Below, piece by piece: positions 10,268-22,373 of a stretch of 23,759 nucleotides of DNA. A program made the position numbers and the translations under genes. The notes under the pieces are model-generated. The model ran no database searches. It was not told where the DNA came from and saw only the letters and a program-made list of their open reading frames with translations. Positions within the stretch are counted from its first letter, which is position 1. Each line of letters starts with the position of its first letter. Source of the stretch: Tritrichomonas musculus (taxonomy: Eukaryota; Parabasalia; Tritrichomonadida; Tritrichomonadidae); contig JAPFFF010000396.1 in NCBI GenBank assembly GCA_039105265.1, positions 1-23,759 on the forward strand, read 5' to 3'.

Positions 10268-12729
10268 AATCTAATGGTTCAATTTCAGTTGTAGCTTAAT
10301 CTAATGGTTCAAATTGCAGTTGCAGCTGAATCTAATGGTTCAATTGAAGTTGTAGTTTAATCTGATGGTTCAATTGCAGTTGCAGCTGAATCTGATGGTT
10401 CAAATTGCAGTTGTAGCTGAATCTAATGGTTCAACTGCAGTTGTAGTTTAATCTGATGATTCAACTGCAGTTGTAGTTTAATCTGATGGTTCAATTGCAG
10501 TTGTAGTTTAATCTAATGGTTCAATTTCAGTTGTAGCTTAATCTAATGGTTCAAATTGCAGTTGCAGCTGAATCTAATGGTTCAATTGAAGTTGTAGTTT
10601 AATCTGATGGTTCAATTGCAGTTGCAGCTGAATCTGATGGTTCAAATTGCAGTTGTAGCTGAATCTAATGGTTCAACTGCAGTTGTAGTTTAATCTGATG
10701 ATTCAACTGCAGTTGTAGTTTAATCTGATGGTTCAATTGCAATTGTAGTTTAATCTAATGGTTCAAATTGCAGTTGTAGCTGAATCTGATGGTTCAAATT
10801 GCAGTTGTAGTTTAATCTGATGGTTCAATTGCAGTTGTAGTTTAATCTGATGGTTCAACTGCAGTTGTAGTTTAATCTGATGGTTCAAATTGCAGTTGTA
10901 GTTTAATCTGATGATTCAAATTGCAGTTGTAGTTTAATCTGATGGTTCAAATTGCAGTTGCAGCTGAATCTGATGGTTCAATTGCAGTTGTAGCTGAATC
11001 TAATGGTTCAACTGCAGTTGTAGTTTAATCTGATGATTCAACTGCAGTTGTAGTTTAATCTGATGGTTCAATTGCAGTTGTAGTTTAATCTAATGGTTCA
11101 ATTTCAGTTGTAGCTTAATCTAATGGTTCAAATTGCAGTTGCAGCTGAATCTAATGGTTCAATTGAAGTTGTAGTTTAATCTGATGGTTCAATTGCAGTT
11201 GCAGCTGAATCTGATGGTTCAAATTGCAGTTGTAGCTGAATCTAATGGTTCAACTGCAGTTGTAGTTTAATCTGATGATTCAACTGCAGTTGTAGTTTAA
11301 TCTGATGGTTCAATTGCAATTGTAGTTTAATCTAATGGTTCAAATTGCAGTTGTAGCTGAATCTGATGGTTCAAATTGCAGTTGTAGTTTAATCTGATGG
11401 TTCAATTGCAGTTGTAGTTTAATCTGATGGTTCAACTGCAGTTGTAGTTTAATCTGATGGTTCAAATTGCAGTTGTAGTTTAATCTGATGATTCAAATTG
11501 CAGTTGTAGTTTAATCTGATGGTTCAAATTGCAGTTGCAGCTGAATCTGATGGTTCAATTGCAGTTGTAGTTTAATCTGATAGTTCAATTGCAGTTGTAG
11601 TTTAATCTGATGGTTCAATTGCAGTTGTAGTTTAATCTGATAGTTCAATTGCAGTTGTAGTTTAATCTGATGGTTCAATTGCAGTTGTAGTTTAATCTGA
11701 TGGTTCAATTGCAGTTGTAGTTTAATCTGATGGTTCAAATTGCAGTTGTAGTTTAATCTGATGATTCAAATTGCAGTTGTAGTTTAATCTGATGGTTCAA
11801 TTGCAGTTGTAGTTTAATCTGATGATTCAACTGCAGTTGTAGTTTAATCTGATGATTCAACTGCAGTTGTAGTTTAATCTGATGGTTCAAATTGCAGTTG
11901 TAGTTTAATCTGATGATTCAAATTGCAGTTGTAGTTTAATCTGATGGTTCAAATTGCAGTTGCAGCTGAATCTGATGGTTCAAATTGCAGTTGTAGCTGA
12001 ATCTGATGGTTCAAATTGCAGTTGTAGCTGAATCTGATGGTTCAATTGCAGTTGTAGTTTAATCTGATAGTTCAATTGCAGTTGTAGTTTAATCTGATGG
12101 TTCAATTGCAGTTGTAGTTTAATCTAATGGTTCAATTTCAGTTGTAGCTTAATCTAATGGTTCAAATTGCAGTTGCAGCTGAATCTAATGGTTCAATTGA
12201 AGTTGTAGTTTAATCTGATGGTTCAATTGCAGTTGCAGCTGAATCTGATGGTTCAAATTGCAGTTGTAGCTGAATCTAATGGTTCAACTGCAGTTGTAGT
12301 TTAATCTGATGATTCAACTGCAGTTGTAGTTTAATCTGATGGTTCAAATTGCAGTTGTAGTTTAATCTGATGGTTCAATTGCAGTTGCAGCTGAATCTGA
12401 TGGTTCAAATTGCAGTTATAGCTGAATCTAATGGTTCAACTGCAGTTGTAGTTTAATCTGATGATTCAACTGCAGTTGTAGTTTAATCTGATGATTCAAA
12501 TTGCAGTTGTAGTTTAATCTGATGATTCAAATTGCAGTTGTAGTTTAATCTGATGGTTCAATTTGCAGTTGTAGTTTAATCTGATGGTTCAAATTGCAGT
12601 TGTAGTTTAATCTGATGGTTCAATTGCAGTTGCAGCTGAATCTGATGGTTCAAATTGCAGTTTTAGCTGAATCTAATGGTTCAACTGCAGTTGTAGTTTA
12701 ATCTGATGATTCAACTGCAGTTGTAGTTT
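10268..12729. repeat. Class II satellite domain, second large block
   Basis: It opens with a tandem pair of 242-bp repeats (10268-10509 ending G2t, 10510-10751 ending GIt). A further 242-bp block lies at 11087-11328, and F-core units continue to 12121. The left half is collinear with 2220-4097. The stretch 10874-12729 is collinear with 5500-7293, including the y tail at 12415 and z tail at 12661. The stretch 10480-12129 is collinear with 22102-23759. It ends after the ACt-DCt that follows the z-tail unit. Confidence 0.88.
11969..12030. repeat. Two-monomer insertion (G3g-G3g, 62 bp)
   Basis: The related string near 6567-6627 reads G3c-G2t-S2t, whereas here two 31-bp units are added after G3c. 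Equivalent two-unit additions are present near 3928-3990 and near 23608-23670, but there the second unit is G3c rather than G3g. The 62-bp step is confirmed by the offset change from 5374 to 5436. Confidence 0.78.
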
Positions 12730-15700
12730 AATCTGATGGTTCAATTGCAGTTGTAGTTTAATCTAATGGTTCAAATTGCAGTTGCAGCTGAATCTAATGG
12801 TTCAATTCCAGTTGTAGTTTAATCTGATGGTTCAAATTGCAGTTGCAGCTGAATCTAATGGTTCAATTGCAGTTGTAGTTTAATCTGATGGTTCAATTGC
12901 AGTTGCAGCTGAATCTGATGGTTCAATTGCAGTTGTAGTTTAATCTGATGGTTCAATTGCAGTTGTAGCTGAATCTGATGGTTCAATTGAAGTTGCAGCT
13001 GAATCTAATGGTTCAATTGCAGTTGTAGTTTAATCTGATGGTTCAAATTGCAGTTGTAGCTGAATCTGATGGTTCAAATTGCAGTTGTAGTTTAATCTGA
13101 TAATTCAATTGCAGTTGTAGTTTAATCTGATGGTTCAATTGCAGTTGTAGTTTAATCTGATGGTTCAATTGCAGTTGTAGCTGAATCTGATGGTTCAATT
13201 GCAGTTGTAGTTTAATCTGATGGTTCAATTGAAGTTGCAGCTGAATCTAATGGTTCAATTGCAGTTGTAGTTTAATCTGATGGTTCAAATTGCAGTTGTA
13301 GCTGAATCTGATGGTTCAAATTGCAGTTGTAGTTTAATCTGATGGTTCAATTGCAGTTGTAGTTTAATCTAATGGTTCAAATTGCAGTTGCAGCTGAATC
13401 TAATGGTTCAATTCCAGTTGTAGTTTAATCTGATGGTTCAAATTGCAGTTGCAGCTGAATCTAATGGTTCAATTGCAGTTGTAGTTTAATCTGATGGTTC
13501 AATTGCAGTTGCAGCTGAATCTGATGGTTCAATTGCAGTTGTAGTTTAATCTGATGGTTCAATTGCAGTTGTAGCTGAATCTGATGGTTCAATTGAAGTT
13601 GCAGCTGAATCTAATGGTTCAATTGCAGTTGTAGTTTAATCTGATGGTTCAAATTGCAGTTGTAGCTGAATCTGATGGTTCAATTGCAGTTGTAGTTTAA
13701 TCTGATGATTCAACTGCAGTTGTAGTTTAATCTGATGGTTCAATTGCAGTTGTAGTTTAATCTGATGGTTCAATTGCAGTTGTAGCTGAATCTGATGGTT
13801 CAATTGCAGTTGTAGTTTAATCTGATGGTTCAATTGAAGTTGCAGCTGAATCTAATGGTTCAATTGCAGTTGTAGTTTAATCTGATGGTTCAAATTGCAG
13901 TTGTAGCTGAATCTGATGGTTCAAATTGCAGTTGTAGCTGAATCTGATGGTTCAAATTGCAGTTGTAGCTGAATCTGATGGTTCAATTGCAGTTGTAGTT
14001 TAATCTGATGGTTCAAATTGCAGTTGTAGCTGAATCTGATGGTTCAAATTGCAGTTGTAGCTGAATCTGATGGTTCAACTGCAGTTGTAGTTTAATCTAA
14101 TGGTTCAATTGCAGTTGCAGCTGAATCTGATGGTTCAATTGCAGTTGTAGTTTAATCTGATGGTTCAATTGCAGTTGTAGTTTAATCTGATGGTTCAAAT
14201 TGCAGTTGTAGCTGAATCTGATGGTTCAAATTGCAGTTGTAGCTGAATCTAATGGTTCAACTGCAGTTGTAGCTGAATCTGATGGTTCAACTGCAGTTGT
14301 AGTTTAATCTAATGGTTCAAATTGCAGTTGCAGCTGAATCTGATGGTTCAATTGCAGTTGTAGTTTAATCTGATGGTTCAATTGCAGTTGTAGTTTAATC
14401 TGATGGTTCAATTGCAGTTGTAGTTTAATCTGATGGTTCAAATTGCAGTTGTAGTTTAATCTGATGGTTCAAATTGCAGTTGTAGCTGAATCTGATGGTT
14501 CAACTGCAGTTGTAGTTTAATCTGATGGTTCAATTGCAGTTGTAGTTTAATCTAATGGTTCAAATTGCAGTTACAGCTGAATCTAATGGTTCAATTCCAG
14601 TTGTAGTTTAATCTGATGGTTCAAATTGCAGTTGCAGCTGAATCTAATGGTTCAATTGCAGTTGTAGTTTAATCTGATGGTTCAATTGCAGTTGCAGCTG
14701 AATCTGATGGTTCAATTGCAGTTGTAGTTTAATCTGATGGTTCAATTGCAGTTGTAGCTGAATCTGATGGTTCAATTGAAGTTGCAGCTGAATCTAATGG
14801 TTCAATTGCAGTTGTAGTTTAATCTGATGGTTCAAATTGCAGTTGTAGCTGAATCTGATGGTTCAAATTGCAGTTGTAGTTTAATCTGATAATTCAATTG
14901 CAGTTGTAGTTTAATCTGATGGTTCAATTGCAGTTGTAGCTGAATCTGATGGTTCAAATTGCAGTTGTAGTTTAATCTGATAATTCAATTGCAGTTGTAG
15001 TTTAATCTGATGGTTCAATTGCAGTTGTAGTTTAATCTGATGGTTCAATTGCAGTTGTAGCTGAATCTGATGGTTCAAATTGCAGTTGTAGTTTAATCTG
15101 ATGGTTCAATTGCAGTTGTAGCTGAATCTGATGGTTCAATTGCAGTTGTAGTTTAATCTGATGGTTCAATTGAAGTTGCAGCTGAATCTAATGGTTCAAT
15201 TGCAGTTGTAGTTTAATCTGATGGTTCAAATTGCAGTTGTAGCTGAATCTGATGGTTCAAATTGCAGTTGTAGCTGAATCTGATGGTTCAAATTGCAGTT
15301 GTAGCTGAATCTGATGGTTCAACTGCAGTTGTAGTTTAATCTGATGGTTCAATTGCAGTTGTAGTTTAATCTGATGGTTCAAATTGCAGTTGTAGCTGAA
15401 TCTGATAATTCAATTGCAGTTGTAGTTTAATCTGATGGTTCAATTGCAGTTGTAGCTGAATCTGATGGTTCAATTGCAGTTGTAGTTTAATCTGATGGTT
15501 CAAATTGCAGTTGTAGCTGAATCTGATGGTTCAATTGCAGTTGTAGTTTAATCTGATGGTTCAATTGCAGTTGTAGTTTAATCTGATGATTCAAATTGCA
15601 GTTGTAGTTTAATCTGATGGTTCAAATTGCAGTTGCAGCTGAATCTGATGGTTCAATTGCAGTTGTAGTTTAATCTGATAGTTCAATTGCAGTTGTAGTT

Positions 15701-15731
15701 TAATCTGATGGTTCAATTGCAGTTGTAGTTT
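12730..15731. repeat. Class I satellite domain, copy 3
   Basis: It begins G2t-A3c-APt and contains three P-core blocks, starting at 12760, 13366 and 14549 (the last with the A3x unit). The first two form a 606-bp tandem pair. From 13366 the domain matches copy 2, and from 13972 it also matches copy 1 at offset 13,511. From 15034 it forms the left part of the 2,062-bp super-repeat. Confidence 0.87.
12760..13971. repeat. 606-bp tandem duplication within class I
   Basis: Two 20-monomer blocks, 12760-13365 and 13366-13971, share the order A3c-APt-G3c-A2t-G2c-G2t-G2g-GEc-A2t-G3g, then a variable pair (G3t-N2t in the first, G2t-DCt in the second), then G2t-G2g-G2t-GEc-A2t-G3g. They end differently: G3t-G2t in the first, G3g-G3g in the second. 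The matching place in copy 2 (7871 onward) has only one such block before the A3x block, so the extra one was probably gained here. Confidence 0.83.
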
Positions 15732-17095
15732 AATCTAATGGTTCAATTTCAGTTGTAGCTTAATCTAATGGTTCAAATTGCAGTTGCAGCTGAATCTAAT
15801 GGTTCAATTGAAGTTGTAGTTTAATCTGATGGTTCAATTGCAGTTGCAGCTGAATCTGATGGTTCAAATTGCAGTTGTAGCTGAATCTAATGGTTCAACT
15901 GCAGTTGTAGTTTAATCTGATGATTCAACTGCAGTTGTAGTTTAATCTGATGGTTCAATTGCAGTTGTAGTTTAATCTAATGGTTCAATTTCAGTTGTAG
16001 CTTAATCTAATGGTTCAAATTGCAGTTGCAGCTGAATCTAATGGTTCAATTGAAGTTGTAGTTTAATCTGATGGTTCAATTGCAGTTGCAGCTGAATCTG
16101 ATGGTTCAAATTGCAGTTGTAGTTTAATCTGATGATTCAAATTGCAGTTGTAGTTTAATCTGATGGTTCAATTGCAGTTGTAGTTTAATCTAATGGTTCA
16201 ATTTCAGTTGTAGCTTAATCTAATGGTTCAATTGAAGTTGTAGTTTAATCTGATGGTTCAATTGCAGTTGCAGCTGAATCTGATGGTTCAAATTGCAGTT
16301 GTAGCTGAATCTAATGGTTCAACTGCAGTTGTAGTTTAATCTGATGATTCAACTGCAGTTGTAGTTTAATCTGATGATTCAACTGCAGTTGTAGTTTAAT
16401 CTGATGGTTCAAATTGCAGTTGTAGTTTAATCTGATGGTTCAATTGCAATTGTAGTTTAATCTAATGGTTCAAATTGCAGTTGTAGTTTAATCTGATGAT
16501 TCAAATTGCAGTTGTAGTTTAATCTGATGGTTCAATTGCAGTTGTAGTTTAATCTAATGGTTCAATTTCAGTTGTAGCTTAATCTAATGGTTCAATTGAA
16601 GTTGTAGTTTAATCTGATGGTTCAATTGCAGTTGCAGCTGAATCTGATGGTTCAAATTGCAGTTGTAGCTGAATCTAATGGTTCAACTGCAGTTGTAGTT
16701 TAATCTGATGATTCAACTGCAGTTGTAGTTTAATCTGATGATTCAACTGCAGTTGTAGTTTAATCTGATGGTTCAAATTGCAGTTGTAGTTTAATCTGAT
16801 GATTCAAATTGCAGTTGTAGTTTAATCTGATGGTTCAATTGCAGTTGTAGTTTAATCTAATGGTTCAATTTCAGTTGTAGCTTAATCTAATGGTTCAAAT
16901 TGCAGTTGCAGCTGAATCTAATGGTTCAATTGAAGTTGTAGTTTAATCTGATGGTTCAATTGCAGTTGCAGCTGAATCTGATGGTTCAAATTGCAGTTGT
17001 AGCTGAATCTAATGGTTCAACTGCAGTTGTAGTTTAATCTGATGATTCAACTGCAGTTGTAGTTTAATCTGATGGTTCAATTGCAATTGTAGTTT
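15034..17095. repeat. 2,062-bp super-repeat, copy A
   Basis: This is a 68-monomer unit. The first 23 monomers (15034-15731) are class I (G2g-G3t-G2g-G2t-GEc-A2t-G3g-G3g-G3g-GCt and onward to G2t-S2t-G2t). The remaining 45 are five class II sub-blocks opened by F-core units at 15732, 15974, 16187, 16551 and 16854. The first and last sub-blocks are complete 242-bp repeats, ended by G2t and GIt. The three between are shortened or altered versions; two of them (16187, 16551) lack A3c after AFk and have DCt doubled. Monomer lengths sum exactly to the boundary at 17096, where the same series restarts. Confidence 0.88.
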
Positions 17096-18459
17096 AATCT
17101 GATGGTTCAATTGCAGTTGTAGCTGAATCTGATGGTTCAAATTGCAGTTGTAGTTTAATCTGATGGTTCAATTGCAGTTGTAGCTGAATCTGATGGTTCA
17201 ATTGCAGTTGTAGTTTAATCTGATGGTTCAATTGAAGTTGCAGCTGAATCTAATGGTTCAATTGCAGTTGTAGTTTAATCTGATGGTTCAAATTGCAGTT
17301 GTAGCTGAATCTGATGGTTCAAATTGCAGTTGTAGCTGAATCTGATGGTTCAAATTGCAGTTGTAGCTGAATCTGATGGTTCAACTGCAGTTGTAGTTTA
17401 ATCTGATGGTTCAATTGCAGTTGTAGTTTAATCTGATGGTTCAAATTGCAGTTGTAGCTGAATCTGATAATTCAATTGCAGTTGTAGTTTAATCTGATGG
17501 TTCAATTGCAGTTGTAGCTGAATCTGATGGTTCAATTGCAGTTGTAGTTTAATCTGATGGTTCAAATTGCAGTTGTAGCTGAATCTGATGGTTCAATTGC
17601 AGTTGTAGTTTAATCTGATGGTTCAATTGCAGTTGTAGTTTAATCTGATGATTCAAATTGCAGTTGTAGTTTAATCTGATGGTTCAAATTGCAGTTGCAG
17701 CTGAATCTGATGGTTCAATTGCAGTTGTAGTTTAATCTGATAGTTCAATTGCAGTTGTAGTTTAATCTGATGGTTCAATTGCAGTTGTAGTTTAATCTAA
17801 TGGTTCAATTTCAGTTGTAGCTTAATCTAATGGTTCAAATTGCAGTTGCAGCTGAATCTAATGGTTCAATTGAAGTTGTAGTTTAATCTGATGGTTCAAT
17901 TGCAGTTGCAGCTGAATCTGATGGTTCAAATTGCAGTTGTAGCTGAATCTAATGGTTCAACTGCAGTTGTAGTTTAATCTGATGATTCAACTGCAGTTGT
18001 AGTTTAATCTGATGGTTCAATTGCAGTTGTAGTTTAATCTAATGGTTCAATTTCAGTTGTAGCTTAATCTAATGGTTCAAATTGCAGTTGCAGCTGAATC
18101 TAATGGTTCAATTGAAGTTGTAGTTTAATCTGATGGTTCAATTGCAGTTGCAGCTGAATCTGATGGTTCAAATTGCAGTTGTAGTTTAATCTGATGATTC
18201 AAATTGCAGTTGTAGTTTAATCTGATGGTTCAATTGCAGTTGTAGTTTAATCTAATGGTTCAATTTCAGTTGTAGCTTAATCTAATGGTTCAATTGAAGT
18301 TGTAGTTTAATCTGATGGTTCAATTGCAGTTGCAGCTGAATCTGATGGTTCAAATTGCAGTTGTAGCTGAATCTAATGGTTCAACTGCAGTTGTAGTTTA
18401 ATCTGATGATTCAACTGCAGTTGTAGTTTAATCTGATGATTCAACTGCAGTTGTAGTTT
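17096..18459. repeat. 2,062-bp super-repeat, copy B, left part
   Basis: It repeats 15034-16397 at a constant offset of 2062: a class I portion at 17096-17793, then F-core sub-blocks at 17794, 18036 and 18249. The order breaks at 18460, where G2c replaces the G3t expected from copy A. The same stretch plus the end of copy A recurs as one 2,546-bp duplicate (15914-18459 with 19130-21675, offset 3216). Confidence 0.88.
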
Positions 18460-19129
18460 AATCTGATGGTTCAATTGCAGTTGCAGCTGAATCTGATGGT
18501 TCAAATTGCAGTTGTAGCTGAATCTGATGGTTCAAATTGCAGTTGTAGTTTAATCTAATGGTTCAATTGAAGTTGTAGTTTAATCTGATGGTTCAATTGC
18601 AGTTGCAGCTGAATCTGATGGTTCAAATTGCAGTTGTAGCTGAATCTAATGGTTCAACTGCAGTTGTAGTTTAATCTGATGATTCAACTGCAGTTGTAGT
18701 TTAATCTGATGATTCAACTGCAGTTGTAGCTGAATCTGATGGTTCAAATTGCAGTTGTAGCTGAATCTGATGGTTCAAATTGCAGTTGTAGCTGAATCTG
18801 ATGGTTCAACTGCAGTTGTAGTTTAATCTGATGGTTCAATTGCAGTTGTAGTTTAATCTGATGGTTCAAATTGCAGTTGTAGCTGAATCTGATAATTCAA
18901 TTGCAGTTGTAGTTTAATCTGATGGTTCAATTGCAGTTGTAGCTGAATCTGATGGTTCAAATTGCAGTTGTAGCTGAATCTGATGGTTCAAATTGCAGTT
19001 GTAGCTGAATCTGATGGTTCAAATTGCAGTTGTAGCTGAATCTGATGGTTCAACTGCAGTTGTAGTTTAATCTGATGGTTCAAATTGCAGTTGCAGCTGA
19101 ATCTGATGGTTCAATTGCAGTTGTAGTTT
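18460..19129. repeat. 670-bp mosaic insert within copy B
   Basis: Twenty-two monomers: G2c-G3g-G3t-AEt-G2c-G3g-ACt-DCt-DCg-G3g-G3g-GCt-G2t-G3g-N2t-G2g-G3g-G3g-G3g-GCt-G3c-G2t. Their lengths sum exactly to 670. The left part is a class II fragment with E-core but no F-core unit. The right part is class I, with G3g-GCt-G2t-G3g-N2t-G2g as in the super-repeat. I found no second copy of this whole order in the window, so it is the least duplicated stretch of the right half. Confidence 0.82.
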
Positions 19130-20311
19130 AATCTGATGATTCAACTGCAGTTGTAGTTTAATCTGATGGTTCAATTGCAGTTGTAGTTTAATCTAATGGT
19201 TCAATTTCAGTTGTAGCTTAATCTAATGGTTCAAATTGCAGTTGCAGCTGAATCTAATGGTTCAATTGAAGTTGTAGTTTAATCTGATGGTTCAATTGCA
19301 GTTGCAGCTGAATCTGATGGTTCAAATTGCAGTTGTAGTTTAATCTGATGATTCAAATTGCAGTTGTAGTTTAATCTGATGGTTCAATTGCAGTTGTAGT
19401 TTAATCTAATGGTTCAATTTCAGTTGTAGCTTAATCTAATGGTTCAATTGAAGTTGTAGTTTAATCTGATGGTTCAATTGCAGTTGCAGCTGAATCTGAT
19501 GGTTCAAATTGCAGTTGTAGCTGAATCTAATGGTTCAACTGCAGTTGTAGTTTAATCTGATGATTCAACTGCAGTTGTAGTTTAATCTGATGATTCAACT
19601 GCAGTTGTAGTTTAATCTGATGGTTCAAATTGCAGTTGTAGTTTAATCTGATGGTTCAATTGCAATTGTAGTTTAATCTAATGGTTCAAATTGCAGTTGT
19701 AGTTTAATCTGATGATTCAAATTGCAGTTGTAGTTTAATCTGATGGTTCAATTGCAGTTGTAGTTTAATCTAATGGTTCAATTTCAGTTGTAGCTTAATC
19801 TAATGGTTCAATTGAAGTTGTAGTTTAATCTGATGGTTCAATTGCAGTTGCAGCTGAATCTGATGGTTCAAATTGCAGTTGTAGCTGAATCTAATGGTTC
19901 AACTGCAGTTGTAGTTTAATCTGATGATTCAACTGCAGTTGTAGTTTAATCTGATGATTCAACTGCAGTTGTAGTTTAATCTGATGGTTCAAATTGCAGT
20001 TGTAGTTTAATCTGATGATTCAAATTGCAGTTGTAGTTTAATCTGATGGTTCAATTGCAGTTGTAGTTTAATCTAATGGTTCAATTTCAGTTGTAGCTTA
20101 ATCTAATGGTTCAAATTGCAGTTGCAGCTGAATCTAATGGTTCAATTGAAGTTGTAGTTTAATCTGATGGTTCAATTGCAGTTGCAGCTGAATCTGATGG
20201 TTCAAATTGCAGTTGTAGCTGAATCTAATGGTTCAACTGCAGTTGTAGTTTAATCTGATGATTCAACTGCAGTTGTAGTTTAATCTGATGGTTCAATTGC
20301 AATTGTAGTTT
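19130..20311. repeat. 2,062-bp super-repeat, right part reiterated
   Basis: It matches 15914-17095 at offset 3216: DCt-G2t, then F-core sub-blocks from 19190 to the GIt that ends at 20311. It completes the series interrupted at 18459, but overlaps it by about 484 bp of super-repeat content. The copy B region (17096-20311) is therefore 3,216 bp instead of 2,062. Confidence 0.86.
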
Positions 20312-22373
20312 AATCTGATGGTTCAATTGCAGTTGTAGCTGAATCTGATGGTTCAAATTGCAGTTGTAGTTTAATCTGATGGTTCAATTGCAGTTGTAGC
20401 TGAATCTGATGGTTCAATTGCAGTTGTAGTTTAATCTGATGGTTCAATTGAAGTTGCAGCTGAATCTAATGGTTCAATTGCAGTTGTAGTTTAATCTGAT
20501 GGTTCAAATTGCAGTTGTAGCTGAATCTGATGGTTCAAATTGCAGTTGTAGCTGAATCTGATGGTTCAAATTGCAGTTGTAGCTGAATCTGATGGTTCAA
20601 CTGCAGTTGTAGTTTAATCTGATGGTTCAATTGCAGTTGTAGTTTAATCTGATGGTTCAAATTGCAGTTGTAGCTGAATCTGATAATTCAATTGCAGTTG
20701 TAGTTTAATCTGATGGTTCAATTGCAGTTGTAGCTGAATCTGATGGTTCAATTGCAGTTGTAGTTTAATCTGATGGTTCAAATTGCAGTTGTAGCTGAAT
20801 CTGATGGTTCAATTGCAGTTGTAGTTTAATCTGATGGTTCAATTGCAGTTGTAGTTTAATCTGATGATTCAAATTGCAGTTGTAGTTTAATCTGATGGTT
20901 CAAATTGCAGTTGCAGCTGAATCTGATGGTTCAATTGCAGTTGTAGTTTAATCTGATAGTTCAATTGCAGTTGTAGTTTAATCTGATGGTTCAATTGCAG
21001 TTGTAGTTTAATCTAATGGTTCAATTTCAGTTGTAGCTTAATCTAATGGTTCAAATTGCAGTTGCAGCTGAATCTAATGGTTCAATTGAAGTTGTAGTTT
21101 AATCTGATGGTTCAATTGCAGTTGCAGCTGAATCTGATGGTTCAAATTGCAGTTGTAGCTGAATCTAATGGTTCAACTGCAGTTGTAGTTTAATCTGATG
21201 ATTCAACTGCAGTTGTAGTTTAATCTGATGGTTCAATTGCAGTTGTAGTTTAATCTAATGGTTCAATTTCAGTTGTAGCTTAATCTAATGGTTCAAATTG
21301 CAGTTGCAGCTGAATCTAATGGTTCAATTGAAGTTGTAGTTTAATCTGATGGTTCAATTGCAGTTGCAGCTGAATCTGATGGTTCAAATTGCAGTTGTAG
21401 TTTAATCTGATGATTCAAATTGCAGTTGTAGTTTAATCTGATGGTTCAATTGCAGTTGTAGTTTAATCTAATGGTTCAATTTCAGTTGTAGCTTAATCTA
21501 ATGGTTCAATTGAAGTTGTAGTTTAATCTGATGGTTCAATTGCAGTTGCAGCTGAATCTGATGGTTCAAATTGCAGTTGTAGCTGAATCTAATGGTTCAA
21601 CTGCAGTTGTAGTTTAATCTGATGATTCAACTGCAGTTGTAGTTTAATCTGATGATTCAACTGCAGTTGTAGTTTAATCTGATGGTTCAAATTGCAGTTG
21701 TAGTTTAATCTGATGGTTCAATTGCAATTGTAGTTTAATCTAATGGTTCAAATTGCAGTTGTAGTTTAATCTGATGATTCAAATTGCAGTTGTAGTTTAA
21801 TCTGATGGTTCAATTGCAGTTGTAGTTTAATCTAATGGTTCAATTTCAGTTGTAGCTTAATCTAATGGTTCAATTGAAGTTGTAGTTTAATCTGATGGTT
21901 CAATTGCAGTTGCAGCTGAATCTGATGGTTCAAATTGCAGTTGTAGCTGAATCTAATGGTTCAACTGCAGTTGTAGTTTAATCTGATGATTCAACTGCAG
22001 TTGTAGTTTAATCTGATGATTCAACTGCAGTTGTAGTTTAATCTGATGGTTCAAATTGCAGTTGTAGTTTAATCTGATGATTCAAATTGCAGTTGTAGTT
22101 TAATCTGATGGTTCAATTGCAGTTGTAGTTTAATCTAATGGTTCAATTTCAGTTGTAGCTTAATCTAATGGTTCAAATTGCAGTTGCAGCTGAATCTAAT
22201 GGTTCAATTGAAGTTGTAGTTTAATCTGATGGTTCAATTGCAGTTGCAGCTGAATCTGATGGTTCAAATTGCAGTTGTAGCTGAATCTAATGGTTCAACT
22301 GCAGTTGTAGTTTAATCTGATGATTCAACTGCAGTTGTAGTTTAATCTGATGGTTCAATTGCAATTGTAGTTT
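20312..22373. repeat. 2,062-bp super-repeat, copy C
   Basis: This is a full-length copy matching 15034-17095 at a constant offset of 5278. The class I portion is 20312-21009, with class II sub-blocks starting at 21010, 21252, 21465, 21829 and 22132. The I-core units keep their places. The constant offset means no net insertion or deletion between A and C. After 22373 the order leaves the super-repeat and continues as the class II string found after 10751. Confidence 0.87.
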
